The notes: a model not told the origin generated them from the letters alone. Shown: positions 17,995 to 28,955, counted from the first letter of the stretch. The stretch is 64,000 nucleotides of DNA from Candidatus Nitrosopolaris wilkensis (GCA_003176995.1 QHBN01000013.1:27593-91592), one strand, 5' to 3'. Made by a program: numbers and translations.

Positions 17995-18453
17995 GGAATT
18001 GAAAATATATTGACCACATTTAACTTTTTGAATATTCGTAAATTATCTTGCAAATTATGACGGTTGGGATATTTCAGAATTCGAGTGTAGAAATGTGAGC
18101 GAGCGATTATGCGCTTTCCATCTAGTGTGAAACGGCATAAAACTAAGGGTTAGGTAGCATATTATCCTACAAAAAGCGTGAATATGAGCAGATGTTCTCG
18201 GGGAAGTGTATTGGTGGGAATAATCGCGGCTAACAGCTTATGTCGATGGGCCGTAGAACGAATTTCGTTACAGATACACATCTTGTAGAATGTTCAGATA
18301 CGGGTCCTTTTTTGGAAGGACTAAAAAATACTCCCATTTTTTTACCTTCGACTTTGTGTTCAACTAAATTTCGCCTGTACGCGCCTTTTTATACTTATTA
18401 TCGCACTTTATTGACACCAGTATAGTTAAGGGTAAAGTAACTGGTCCTTACTT
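17995..18453. other. intergenic region between bioB and the recombinase gene
   Basis: About 460 bp with only short implausible frames. Two oligo-T runs around 18308-18345 on the plus strand are the only structure noted. I recognise no inverted repeat that would mark an insertion-sequence end or a resolvase res site. Confidence 0.35.
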
Positions 18454-19042
18454 GTGAAATGTGCTTTTGGATACCTGAGGGTAAGTACAGAAGAACAGAC
18501 GATTCTGAATCAGAAGATGGTACTACAGAAGTGGGCAGATGAACGTGGGTACCAAGTAATTGATTTTTTTGAAGATTCAGCAGTGAGTGGGAAAATCCCG
18601 GCAGTAAAAAGAAAGGCATTTCAAGAGATGCTAGAACTCGTGAGGATTGCATCGATAGATGCCATATTGGTGTATGAGCTCTCACGTGTTGGTAGAACTT
18701 TTTGGGACACCCTTGATGCAATCAAGGCAATTGAGGAATATGCACCGCTAATCTCATGTTCGCCAAGAGAGTCTTTTTTGCAAAACACCGAACCTAGTGT
18801 AAGAAGGCTGATGATCGGCATTCTCACATGGGTAGCAGAGAGGGAGCGCGAAATGTTAGTACAGCGGACTAAGGATGGCATGGCTAGAGCAAAAGCCTCA
18901 GGAAAGGCAATAGGGAGACCACACAAAACACTCGATAAAGACTACCTGATTAAGTTGTTATCAGCAAATACTCCTAGATCCAAAATAGCAAAAGCACTTG
19001 GGGTTTCGAAAGCAACGCTTTACAAGGAGTTACGAGAACTCA

Positions 19043-21152
<2,110 letters not shown>

Positions 21153-21418
21153 TCTGAAAGGGGAGGCGACTTAGCAGCATCCTTCCATCAACGTCGAACT
21201 GCAGGGATATCTTCAAACACTCGGCATGAAATGGATTAGGGGCTTGACATGACATGTCTAGAGTTTTTTCGTTTGGATTTGACTTCGCGAGTGTATCCGT
21301 AAGGTGGATGCAAATCTTAGAACTGGCAATCTCGGGATTTAAATAACTCTGTCTGGATGATTTTCAGGAACTAAGCGTCAAAATAAGTTTATTATATGTC
21401 ACTACTGGAACTATCATT
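21153..21418. other. intergenic region downstream of bioD
   Basis: About 265 bp. An AT-rich element near 21387-21397 (AGTTTATTATA) could be the TATA box of the following membrane protein gene. Nothing else was recognised. Confidence 0.3.
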
Positions 21419-21832
21419 ATGATAAAAGTCAAGGTGGCTACTGGATTGCTGGTGGCCTCTTTAATATTATTGATGATATACGGCGCCGATGTCGCAGTCT
21501 CCTCTAGCGGAGTGGGGCCGCCTAGTCACTCGGGGTTCTTGCCCATCAATAAGGCGGCTAGGGGTGGTGTGTTCGGCGGCGGTGCTGTAATAATGTCTAT
21601 AATAGGTTTCGTGATAACACGGCGAGATCCTTCTCGAGTAATCGTGATGCTTCTGATAATTAACGGTGGTATAATCATAGCTGGTATGATAATATTAATC
21701 GCCGAGGGTTCCGGAACCACGAGAAATGCAACGATCACCATTGGTTCTACCATCGGTACTGGTATAGTTTTAGTGGGTCTAGGCATCGCGAAAGTCAAGT
21801 CGGATAGGGCTCTAATCGAGAGAAAACATTAG
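21419..21832 (+). CDS. membrane protein with four predicted helices, hypothetical
   Basis: The 137-aa protein has hydrophobic segments at about residues 6-24 (VATGLLVASLILLMIYG), 50-66 (GGAVIMSIIGFVITR), 76-94 (VMLLIINGGIIIAGMIILIA) and 105-124 (ITIGSTIGTGIVLVGLGIAK). A glycine-rich loop follows the first. Helix 1 could be an uncleaved signal anchor. No transport or catalytic motif is present. It precedes the nucleotidyltransferase operon by 100 bp, with a separate promoter at 21903-21910 for the latter. It probably represents a conserved thaumarchaeal membrane protein of unknown role. Confidence 0.65.
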   Translation: MIKVKVATGLLVASLILLMIYGADVAVSSSGVGPPSHSGFLPINKAARGGVFGGGAVIMSIIGFVITRRDPSRVIVMLLIINGGIIIAGMIILIAEGSGTTRNATITIGSTIGTGIVLVGLGIAKVKSDRALIERKH

Positions 21833-21902
21833 ATCAAAAAATAATTTTTGCGTTCTCCTTTCACTCCGTTCTGCTAAAAAAAGGTTGCTGTTCTGCATAC
21901 TC

Positions 21903-21910
21903 TTTTATAC
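21903..21910 (+). promoter_or_regulatory. TATA box of the nucleotidyltransferase-thiolase operon
   Basis: The sequence TTTTATAC lies 23-30 bp before the ATG at 21933. This supports that internal start over the upstream in-frame one at 21885, and implies a leaderless transcript. Confidence 0.5.
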
Positions 21911-21932
21911 AAAACAGTATGACTGCCAAACG

Positions 21933-22622
21933 ATGAAGGCGATTATTTTGGCTGGAGGGTTGGGCAAGAGATTGAGGCCCTTAACCGACGAAAGACCCAA
22001 ACCAATGATCGAAGTATTAAATATCCCAATTATAGAATGGCAAATCAAGTGGTTTAAGAAACACGGAACGAACGAGATGGTTATATGTGTTGGATATCTT
22101 AAAGAACAAATCATCGACTATATAGGAAGTGGAACTAGATTCGGAGTCAAAGTCGGCTATGCAGTAGAAGAAGAGCCTTTGGGGACAGGCGGTGCGCTTA
22201 AGAATGCTGAAAGCCTTTTAGGCGGGGTAAAAGAGGAAGGCTTCTTTATGGTAAATGGAGACATACTAACAGATCTTGATCCTAATAATTTGCTTAACAG
22301 CAATACCGCGTCCTTAGCACTAGTTCCATTAAGGAGTCCTTATGGGGTTGTCGAAGTCGATGATCATTCTAACGTACTTGGTTTCCTGGAAAAGCCTATA
22401 ATCAAAGATAAATGGATAAACGCTGGTGTTTATCATTTCACCAGAGAAGTGTTCCATTACCTGCCTGAAAATGGAAATATTGAAATCACAGCCTTACCCG
22501 AGATGGCGAAAAACAAAAAATTGCAGGGCATAAGATACGCAAAGTCATTCTGGCGTTCTATAGACTCTCACAAAGACATTGAAGAAGCAACAAAAGAATT
22601 GAAATCCGCGGTCAATGTTTAA
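21933..22622 (+). CDS. sugar-phosphate nucleotidyltransferase
   Basis: This 229-aa protein is of the RmlA/GlmU-type GT-A fold. The nucleotide-binding signature ILAGGLGKRLRPLTDERPKP is at residues 4-23, followed by PLGTGGALKNAE and the metal-binding NGDILTDLD. FLEKP and INAGVYHF complete the active site. It activates a sugar-1-phosphate (mannose or glucose type) to NDP-sugar; the exact sugar cannot be read from the sequence. There is no C-terminal acyltransferase beta-helix. The stop overlaps the start of the next gene (TAATG), so the products are likely made together. Confidence 0.85.
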   Translation: MKAIILAGGLGKRLRPLTDERPKPMIEVLNIPIIEWQIKWFKKHGTNEMVICVGYLKEQIIDYIGSGTRFGVKVGYAVEEEPLGTGGALKNAESLLGGVKEEGFFMVNGDILTDLDPNNLLNSNTASLALVPLRSPYGVVEVDDHSNVLGFLEKPIIKDKWINAGVYHFTREVFHYLPENGNIEITALPEMAKNKKLQGIRYAKSFWRSIDSHKDIEEATKELKSAVNV

Positions 22623-23617
22623 TGCAATCCGTTAGAATAGGTTATAACCCAGGTAGCTTGTTATCGATGAAAGAGGTTCTTTTATTCTCAAAACTTGCTG
22701 ATCGCAGCATGGATGTTGATTCCTTGTGGGTTCCAGAATCTTGGGGGCGTGAGGCATTTTCCACTCTAGGTGCCATATCACAGATAACTAATCGTGTAAG
22801 GATTGGGACATCCGTTGTCAGCGCATTTGCTAGGACGCCAGCGACTGTGGCAATGGCAGCAACTACGCTAGATTTGCTCTCAGAAAATCGGACAGTCATA
22901 GGTTTAGGCGTAAGCACCGAAGCTATTGTCGAAAAGTGGCATGGGATAACATTTTCGAAACCTCTTCAAAGAATGCAAGAATATGTTGAGTGCCTTCGTC
23001 AAATGATAACTGGGGAGAAGGTCAACTATTCCGGGACATTTTTTAATGTCCAGAATTTCAAACTCCTATACAAACCCCCACGACGCTTTATTCCTATCAT
23101 GATGGCAGCTCTAAACAAGAAAATGATAGCGCTGTCTTGTGCTATTGCCGATGGAGTCTTGTTATATTTACGGCCATTAGAAGAGCTGAGGAGAACCGTT
23201 GCGCATATAAAATCCGCTACAAAAAATCTAGATCGACGGTTTGAAATTGCATGTGTCTTTATTGGGGCCGTATCAAATAAAGAACCTGAAAAAGCGCGCC
23301 AACGAGCTGCGAAGACTCTCGCCTTCTACATCGCGATAGGCAAATACTACAATGAGTTTCTTTCTACCAATGGCTTTGCTTCAGAAGTCCACCGAATTAC
23401 AGAAGAGTACAGGTTCAATGGAGTGGACGCTGCTACGAAATATGTTTCTGAAGAAATGTTAGATTCGCTCACAATATCCGGTAATTCCGAGCAGTGCATA
23501 CATTCTATTCGAAGATTTTATTCATGTGGAATTTCTTTGCCCATTATACAGGTCAATCCCGTCGGCGATTCAGAAACTTCTTTTAGGGAGATGCTCTCAA
23601 CTTTTCCCAGTGCATAA
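22622..23617 (+). CDS. luciferase-like (F420/FMN-dependent) oxidoreductase
   Basis: This 331-aa protein has the LLM TIM-barrel pattern: SVRIGYNPGSLLSMKEVLLF, SLWVPESWGREAFSTLGAIS, RVRIGTSVVSAFARTPATVA, TLDLLSENRTVIGLGVS and PIMMAALNKKMIALSCAIAD. These match the methylene-tetrahydromethanopterin reductase-like and F420-dependent dehydrogenase subgroup. F420 is plausible in this lineage, but cofactor and substrate cannot be decided. It overlaps the upstream nucleotidyltransferase by 1 bp and the downstream thiolase by 8 bp, so it is the second gene of a four-gene operon. Confidence 0.85.
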   Translation: MQSVRIGYNPGSLLSMKEVLLFSKLADRSMDVDSLWVPESWGREAFSTLGAISQITNRVRIGTSVVSAFARTPATVAMAATTLDLLSENRTVIGLGVSTEAIVEKWHGITFSKPLQRMQEYVECLRQMITGEKVNYSGTFFNVQNFKLLYKPPRRFIPIMMAALNKKMIALSCAIADGVLLYLRPLEELRRTVAHIKSATKNLDRRFEIACVFIGAVSNKEPEKARQRAAKTLAFYIAIGKYYNEFLSTNGFASEVHRITEEYRFNGVDAATKYVSEEMLDSLTISGNSEQCIHSIRRFYSCGISLPIIQVNPVGDSETSFREMLSTFPSA

Positions 23618-24716
23618 AGTAGCGATAGCAGGTTATGCTACAACTAAATTCAGGCGAAAGTCAGAGACATCCTTGTTCGAGATCGCTTGTGAGCCGTGCC
23701 GGAACATCCTAGCAGAGTACGAGATCTTAAAAAAAGAAATCGACGCGGTACTGTTTTCAAGCTGTTCTGTGGAGCAATACAGTTCCTCTATTATTTCCGA
23801 GATGTTAGGATTGAGTCCAAAAATCTCTCACCGGATAGATAATTTGTGCAACTCTGGAACAAATGCTATTGCGTGTGCCTTTTCCTATATTGCTTCAGGT
23901 CTCTGTGATTCTGCGTTGGTGGTTGGAGCTGAAAAGATTGACACACCTGGTCGCAGGCTTACTTGGGACATTACTAGAGGAGAATATGGCCTTCCCGTAC
24001 ATTGGGCTGGACTCTTCGCCAAGGCACATATGAGAAAGTATGGCACTACGGAAGAACAGATGGCGATGGTCTCGGTAAGGAACCATTTGAAAGCTGCCAA
24101 AAACCCTGATGCTTTATTCGGTGAGCCAATAACATATGATGAAGTATTAAACTCGAGGCAGATAGTACCTCCGATAAAGCTGCTAGATTGTTCATCTCTT
24201 TGTACTGGGTCATCTGCGATACTACTAGTTTCGGATAAGAAGGCTAGGAAGATTTCGGAGAATCCTATCTGGATACGAGGAATCGGACAACAAACCAACT
24301 GTGCTAGTTTCAGCAAGGTTGCAAACGATCTTACTTCTATCCATGCTGCCAAACAGGCTTCAGCGGATGCCTATAGAATGGCAGCGACCGATCCTCTCAG
24401 TATCGACGTGGTCGAGCTACATGATGCCTTTACAATCCTTGAAATCCTAGCATATGAGGATCTTCATTTTGCAAAAAAAGGCGAAGGTGGAAAATTTGTG
24501 AATCAGGAGGAGATCTCGATAAATCCCCGCGGTGGAATCCTTGGTTGTGGTCACCCCATAGGTGCAACTGGCGTAGCGCAAGTGGCTGAAATAGCTATGC
24601 AGTTAGATGGAAATGCAGGCCTAAGACAAGTAAAAGGATGTAAAACAGGTCTAGTTCACAATCTCGCAGCAGCAGGCACATCTGCAACCGTCTTGATTCT
24701 AGGAATAGACCAATGA
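23610..24716 (+). CDS. thiolase family protein (SCP-x/acetyl-CoA acetyltransferase-like)
   Basis: The 368-aa protein has the nucleophilic cysteine in IDNLCNSGTNAIACAF (about residue 76), DVVELHDAFTILEIL with the SCP-x-type His, and the C-terminal NPRGGILGCGHPIGATG with catalytic His and Cys nearby. It resembles the archaeal non-decarboxylating thiolases that work with a DUF35 partner. GTG 23610 is chosen because it overlaps the previous stop by 8 bp and places the usual KVAIAGYATTKF start. The DUF35 gene follows with an ATGA overlap. No HMG-CoA synthase is adjacent, so a mevalonate role is uncertain. Confidence 0.85.
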   Translation: MHKVAIAGYATTKFRRKSETSLFEIACEPCRNILAEYEILKKEIDAVLFSSCSVEQYSSSIISEMLGLSPKISHRIDNLCNSGTNAIACAFSYIASGLCDSALVVGAEKIDTPGRRLTWDITRGEYGLPVHWAGLFAKAHMRKYGTTEEQMAMVSVRNHLKAAKNPDALFGEPITYDEVLNSRQIVPPIKLLDCSSLCTGSSAILLVSDKKARKISENPIWIRGIGQQTNCASFSKVANDLTSIHAAKQASADAYRMAATDPLSIDVVELHDAFTILEILAYEDLHFAKKGEGGKFVNQEEISINPRGGILGCGHPIGATGVAQVAEIAMQLDGNAGLRQVKGCKTGLVHNLAAAGTSATVLILGIDQ

Positions 24717-25063
24717 GGAAATTTTATGATTTCATCAGGAGAGGGGAGTTTAGAGTCGCAGTTTGCAAAAACTGTAGAAAAAAAATATGGCCTCCAACAG
24801 AATTTTGTTGCGATTGTTTTTTCGAAACAAGCTTAGAGAAAATCGAAACGACAGGAACGTTAATCGAGTGTACAACCTCTCATATTTATGACCGTGAAGA
24901 TTTGTATGGCGTTGTGGATATGCAGGGCATTAAACTGATTGGATCGTTACCTGCTAATACACATCCTGGAACGAAAGTCCGAATGGTTGAATGCGGAATA
25001 CGAGAAAGTGGATGTCTTTTTTACCATTTCGACACATGCAAAAGAAGACAGTCGTCCTGTTAG
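24713..25063 (+). CDS. DUF35 OB-fold/zinc-ribbon acyl-CoA-associated protein
   Basis: The 116-aa protein has a rubredoxin-like zinc ribbon (CKNC at about 18-21, CCDC at about 33-36) followed by an OB-fold (GTLIECTTSHIYDREDLYGV and beyond). This is the standard DUF35 build. Such proteins bind acyl-CoA and tether or channel between a thiolase and a partner enzyme in archaeal complexes. It starts inside the thiolase stop (ATGA overlap), supporting a physical pair. It ends the operon that begins at 21933. Confidence 0.85.
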   Translation: MRKFYDFIRRGEFRVAVCKNCRKKIWPPTEFCCDCFFETSLEKIETTGTLIECTTSHIYDREDLYGVVDMQGIKLIGSLPANTHPGTKVRMVECGIRESGCLFYHFDTCKRRQSSC

Positions 25064-25111
25064 AGTTTAAAAAGGCTTAATACAGGAAATATACCATGTG
25101 AGTGGTAAGAA

Positions 25112-25474
25112 ATGAGCTATGACAGGTTTGTTGATGAGAGGCTACTCTCAAGCCGTGATGCTCTAAACAAGTTCCAAATAAAGATGAAGGTATTGGACTT
25201 TGATGAAAACGCCAGAGACTTCTCTCAGAGGTTTGGACGGCGATTGTTGGTGAAGAAAACCCTGCTAACAATAAAACACATCCTAACGGAAGAAATTGAG
25301 GAAAGGGAATTGGATGTGGAAGAACTTGAAAAGCGAATGCGGAAAGAAAGACTTTTTTCATCTTCAAACAGATGGATTTCGCCGAGTGAAATCAAAAATG
25401 GGTATATATTGGCCAGCAGACATTTGGATTTGCTCTCAGACGCGATTGCACTTGACGTTGTAGTGTTCGAATAA
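25112..25474 (+). CDS. hypothetical helical protein, 120 aa
   Basis: A soluble, highly charged protein: an N-terminal helix (SYDRFVDERLLSSRDALNKF), a long EEIEERELDVEELEKRMRKE segment likely to be a coiled coil, and a C-terminal ASRHLDLLSDAIALDVVV. No known domain is recognised. An A/T-rich TATA-like element (GTTTAAAAAG) about 40 bp upstream suggests its own promoter. It faces the tRNA-Asn gene tail to tail. Confidence 0.6.
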   Translation: MSYDRFVDERLLSSRDALNKFQIKMKVLDFDENARDFSQRFGRRLLVKKTLLTIKHILTEEIEERELDVEELEKRMRKERLFSSSNRWISPSEIKNGYILASRHLDLLSDAIALDVVVFE

Positions 25475-25512
25475 TGGCCTGTGTGCATCTTTCATGCATT
25501 GTGATTGTAACG

Positions 25513-25616
25513 CGCCGCTGATCAGACTCGAACTGATGACCCACTGGTTAACAGCCAGCTGAACTCCAATGTGAAATCACATATGAATTTGCTCTACCAT
25601 GCTGAGCTACAGCGGC
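25513..25616 (-). tRNA. tRNA-Asn(GTT) with about 30-nt non-canonical intron
   Basis: On the minus strand the acceptor GCCGCTG pairs with CAGCGGC. The D-arm is GCTC...GAGC, the anticodon arm GCTGG-CTGTTAA-CCAGT gives anticodon GTT, and the T-arm is ATCAG-TTCGAGT-CTGAT. The discriminator is G and no CCA is encoded. Between D-stem and anticodon stem (position 25/26 or 26/27) lie 30 extra nt that contain a perfect ATGTGA/TCACAT hairpin. Removing them gives a normal 74-nt tRNA. Intron boundaries are ambiguous by one base. Confidence 0.88.
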
Positions 25617-25718
25617 GCACTATGCAGCAAATTCAAGCACAAAATAAATGTTATGATAGGTTGTACTATAAAGACCTATATTTCAGAACTCGAATATTGA
25701 ACGTTACAAAAGACAGAG

Positions 25719-26273
25719 CTAAATTCCTCTTTCTTTTGAATATATGTATAAACCGTCAAGAAAAACCCTTTGGTCTTTTCCTTTCATCTTTGTTGATTGC
25801 TCTATATTCGCAGCAGTCTGAGAGACGTCCTCCAAACTTGGACCTTGCACAAGCACATCCTCGCCAACGACTGTAACCTTTGTAGCTTCCCCTACTATTT
25901 GAGATGTACGCGGAGACCTTTCACCGAAATAGTTTTCTATATTGACTTTGTCTCCTCTGAGTTTCACTGACATCGGAAAATGAGCCGATACTATTTTTAA
26001 CTTGTATGTAAAGCCCTTCTCTACCCCAGTTAGCATATTTCGTATTATGCTTCTGACCGTATTTGTTATTGCAAGGTCTTTCTTTCTCCTGCCATAAGGT
26101 CGTATTACAATCTTCTTGTCTTGAACGAGTACAACAACCGGTATCCTCATAATGTTCTTTTTCAGTTTTCCGAGTCTGCCCTCGACAATAATTACATTGT
26201 CAAGAATTTCTGCCTTTATATTCTCAGGTATTTGAAGTTCTGCTCTAATTTCTTCTTCAGAAGATATAACCAA
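25719..26273 (-). CDS. rpl6: ribosomal protein uL6
   Basis: The 184-aa large-subunit protein binds 23S rRNA near the GTPase-associated region. It shows two L6 repeats: EGRLGKLKKNIMRIPVVVLV in the first, and a second ending GPSLEDVSQTAANIEQ. The conserved archaeal C terminus DQRVFLDGLYIYSK is present. It overlaps uS8 by 17 bp and is the last ribosomal gene of the operon before tRNA-Asn. The usual followers of uL6 in archaea (eL32, eL19, uL18, uS5) are absent here. Confidence 0.95.
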   Translation of the reverse strand: MVISSEEEIRAELQIPENIKAEILDNVIIVEGRLGKLKKNIMRIPVVVLVQDKKIVIRPYGRRKKDLAITNTVRSIIRNMLTGVEKGFTYKLKIVSAHFPMSVKLRGDKVNIENYFGERSPRTSQIVGEATKVTVVGEDVLVQGPSLEDVSQTAANIEQSTKMKGKDQRVFLDGLYIYSKERGI

Positions 26274-26649
26274 TTAAGACCCCTCCTATCCCTTGTTCTT
26301 GGGCTTCGTGATGAGATAATATGCCCGCGCTAGTAGATACAAGAATTAAACCCATGTTATACGCAGGCAGAAATCGTCTTTCCCAATTTAGATAGCTGTT
26401 TTTCTTTACACTGAAACGGGGGGTTATGATTCCACACTTGTTAATCTTTGCCAGTAACTGAATTCTGAATTTTCCTGCCCTTCCGTCGTCGATTTGTTCG
26501 AATTCGCCAATATACTGATGCTTTTGCATTACACGCAGGATGTCGCTCGAAAACCTTGACGCGGGAATCACTATGCACTCCTTCTTTCTTCGAGATTCAT
26601 TGTTATATATCGTAGTAAACAGATTGGACAAAACATTTAGTGCTGGCAT
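26257..26649 (-). CDS. rps8: ribosomal protein uS8
   Basis: The 130-aa small-subunit protein binds helix 21 of 16S rRNA. The N-terminal PALNVLSNLFTTIYNNE and the C-terminal STSAGILSHHEAQEQGIGGV, containing the invariant S-T-S-x-G, are clear. The length is normal for archaea. It lies 16 bp downstream of uS14 and overlaps uL6. Confidence 0.95.
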   Translation of the reverse strand: MPALNVLSNLFTTIYNNESRRKKECIVIPASRFSSDILRVMQKHQYIGEFEQIDDGRAGKFRIQLLAKINKCGIITPRFSVKKNSYLNWERRFLPAYNMGLILVSTSAGILSHHEAQEQGIGGVLIGYIF

Positions 26650-26665
26650 CTCTTAATCACCCGAC

Positions 26666-26851
26666 TTACTCAAATTTATTGAAGCCCAAGCTGAGAGCTA
26701 CTTCCCTAAAACATTGCCTGCAAAGCATTAGATCATACTGTTGAATAAGGCCCGTATATGAACCACATCTTTTACACCACCTAGTTCCTTTCCCATGCGC
26801 AAGTTTTTTCCTTCCCGTTTCCGAATAGTCTCGGGGTTTAGGTGTGATCAT
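26666..26851 (-). CDS. rps14: ribosomal protein uS14 (zinc-binding form)
   Basis: The 61-aa protein has the zinc ligands CKRC and CRQC at about residues 26-29 and 44-47, as in the archaeal C+ form. The TGRKKLAHGKGTRWCKRCGS core is typical. Its start overlaps the uL5 stop by 4 bp. Confidence 0.94.
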   Translation of the reverse strand: MITPKPRDYSETGRKKLAHGKGTRWCKRCGSYTGLIQQYDLMLCRQCFREVALSLGFNKFE

Positions 26852-27378
26852 ATTATCTCAGCCCCGAACTGTTTTTGAAAGAATTGAATCGCATCATCCT
26901 TTGTTATCCTGTGTCCCTTACCAATATTCCTATGAACTCTTTTCTTTGCAATAGTGTATCCTGGCCTAGTAAGTGCGATACTGACATCCATGCCAAAGAT
27001 ACCTATATCTGGATTGTATTTAGTGTCTGGGAGATCAATGTGTTCATGAATCCCCATAGACAAATTTCCGAAGTTATCGAAAGAAGACGCCTTGAGGCTA
27101 TTCCTCTTTGCCGCCATTGTACGTTGCAGGAACTGAAGAGCTGCGTCACGTCTAAGAGTCACCATGGCAGCAATAGGCTCACCCTTATGAATGCCAAAAT
27201 CTCGAACGCTATTTCTGGCTCCTCGGACTGTCGGCCTTTGCCCCGTTAACTCTTCTAGCCCACGTTTAGCTTTTTCTAAAGGTTCTCCTGATTTTCCTAC
27301 CCCAATATTGACGACTACCTTGCCAACGATAATCCTTGTCATGGGATTTGTATTTACTTCAGTTGAGCTTTGATTCAA
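26848..27378 (-). CDS. rpl5: ribosomal protein uL5
   Basis: The 176-aa protein binds 5S rRNA. Its core begins MTRIIVGKVVVNIGVGKSGE at residue 13, and FGIHEHIDLP is represented by MGIHEHIDLPDTKYNPDIGI. TTG 27378 is the listed start, with the ATG at residue 13 (27342) as an alternative giving a more usual N terminus. It follows eS4 by 5 bp. Confidence 0.93.
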   Translation of the reverse strand: MNQSSTEVNTNPMTRIIVGKVVVNIGVGKSGEPLEKAKRGLEELTGQRPTVRGARNSVRDFGIHKGEPIAAMVTLRRDAALQFLQRTMAAKRNSLKASSFDNFGNLSMGIHEHIDLPDTKYNPDIGIFGMDVSIALTRPGYTIAKKRVHRNIGKGHRITKDDAIQFFQKQFGAEII

Positions 27379-27383
27379 ACTAA

Positions 27384-28100
27384 CTAATTCACCTTGATTA
27401 CCGGAGCTTCCAAGCCAACAGCCATGACGATATCAGTGGGTAGTTCGACTGATCTGCTCCCCAACGCCAGAATAACACGCTTTGGGAGTGAAAATAGTCC
27501 ATCTTTGATATCTTCTATTGTTCCAAAGCTACCTGCATTATCTCCGCTTGTGATCAGCCCTAAATTTCCTTTTTCGAATCTGACTGTGTTTTTGATTGTA
27601 AAATTCTGAAAGTCCAACAGACAGGTATCTCCTACCGATAGCGGTTGCTCACTAATCATGGTCTTTCCATCGTGAAAGCCGTATTGTAGCTTGCCGCCTT
27701 TCGTTGTGACCTTACTGGAAACTTTAACAAACTTTAACATTTTTTCGGCATCTTGTATCTCAACTGGAACCAACAATTTAGAACCCTTCGGAACAAACCG
27801 GTAGGATTGTCCTGTAGGGGTCAGTTCGATCACGTCCATCAGGCCCACGGGAAATTTTACATCCCTTCTCTGTATACCATCTACTTTTACTTTCCCTGCT
27901 GAGAGGATTGTTTTAGCTTCATGCATAGTGGTTGACACGCTTAGCACATCTCTAAGAATTATTCCAAGAGGGTATGACCAGTGTTTTCTGTGCGGACCGG
28001 GTGAAACCTTGAGCACGAATTGACTTTGCTTTCTCCGAATATTCCAGAATCTGGGTGCCAGTTGTCTCTTTAGTCTGGTGTCTCCTCCCTTCTTCCCCAT
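27384..28100 (-). CDS. rps4e: ribosomal protein eS4
   Basis: The 238-aa archaeal/eukaryotic protein starts MGKKGGDTRLKRQLAPRFWN. It contains an S4-like RNA-binding part (KTILSAGKVKVDGIQRRDVK) and a KOW-like C-terminal region (GLITSGDNAGSFGTIEDI). Its position between uL24 and uL5 is the usual archaeal order. The start codon overlaps the uL24 stop. Confidence 0.95.
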   Translation of the reverse strand: MGKKGGDTRLKRQLAPRFWNIRRKQSQFVLKVSPGPHRKHWSYPLGIILRDVLSVSTTMHEAKTILSAGKVKVDGIQRRDVKFPVGLMDVIELTPTGQSYRFVPKGSKLLVPVEIQDAEKMLKFVKVSSKVTTKGGKLQYGFHDGKTMISEQPLSVGDTCLLDFQNFTIKNTVRFEKGNLGLITSGDNAGSFGTIEDIKDGLFSLPKRVILALGSRSVELPTDIVMAVGLEAPVIKVN

Positions 28101-28507
28101 TATGCTTTAGCCTCCCGTTTTTGCGTTTTCGGAGTATGCTTGGAATCTGTGCTCTCTTTGCTAAGGTTCGGATTGCGTTGGAGTTTATTCTTCCTGTATT
28201 TGTCATCCAGATTCAGTCCTGTTATAATCAGATTTGACGAATGGATCTGAACCTTCACATTTCCCCCTTTCACTTTCTCGCGTTGGATCCCTTCGATTGA
28301 TAATGTTCCTTTCTGCGTGTTAACTTTCTCCACTTTTCCTTCTATTCCGGAGTATTCACCACGGAGGACTCTAACACTGTCTCCCTTTACTAGTCTGCAA
28401 CTTCTACTACCATACTGTTCGCGCAGATTGTCTGAAAGCGTTGAACCTATCCTGGAGTCTCTTAAGTGACTCGGAACATGCAAAAGTTTTGGATTAATTT
28501 TTGCCAT
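28100..28507 (-). CDS. rpl24: ribosomal protein uL24
   Basis: The 135-aa protein has the KOW motif in KGDSVRVLRGEYSGIEGKVE and the archaeal VNTQKGTLSIEGIQREKVKG. The C-terminal 30 residues are a Lys/Ser/Thr-rich tail, a little longer than average. It is an assembly-initiator protein of the large subunit. Confidence 0.94.
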   Translation of the reverse strand: MAKINPKLLHVPSHLRDSRIGSTLSDNLREQYGSRSCRLVKGDSVRVLRGEYSGIEGKVEKVNTQKGTLSIEGIQREKVKGGNVKVQIHSSNLIITGLNLDDKYRKNKLQRNPNLSKESTDSKHTPKTQKREAKA

Positions 28508-28520
28508 AATTCAATCGCGC

Positions 28521-28955
28521 TCAGACTATAAGCGACGCAAGGTTCGCTATCCTTGGCCATTTTTCAGCGGCTTCAGCAGCAACTGGACCCTTTATGTCGG
28601 TTCCCTTGATTTCGCCTTCGGGCGTTACTAAAACTGCAGCGTTATCTTCGAATGATAAGCGAACGCCGTTGAGCCTCTTGATGGCATATTTTTGCCTAAT
28701 AATCACAGCTCCGAATATCTGCTTGCGTAGTTCGGCGGCGCCCTTTTTGACAGTCACCGTGACCAAGTCGCCCACTGCGCCTGCAGGCAGTCTTGAATGT
28801 CTACCCTTGTATCTGCCAACTTGTGCTATACGCAAGACCTTCGCGCCTGTGTTATCCGCACAAACTAATTCTGCTGTTATTGGGAGAACCCTTGTGATGT
28901 ACGGCCGGAATTCTTCAACTCCTTTGGCTGAAACTGCCCTTGTCTTAGGTGCCAA
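28521..28955 (-). CDS. rpl14: ribosomal protein uL14
   Basis: The 144-aa protein contains the signature ELVCADNTGAKVLRIAQVGR, GAVGDLVTVTVKKGAAELRK and the final RIANLASLIV. It is somewhat extended at its N terminus. The TTG start overlaps the end of uS17 by 11 bp; an inner start closer to RPYITRVLPI cannot be excluded. Confidence 0.94.
   Translation of the reverse strand: MAPKTRAVSAKGVEEFRPYITRVLPITAELVCADNTGAKVLRIAQVGRYKGRHSRLPAGAVGDLVTVTVKKGAAELRKQIFGAVIIRQKYAIKRLNGVRLSFEDNAAVLVTPEGEIKGTDIKGPVAAEAAEKWPRIANLASLIV

Noticed and set aside
18180-18453. Insertion-sequence end or res site beside the recombinase
   Set aside because: No terminal inverted repeat, target duplication or set of dimer-binding repeats could be found by eye.
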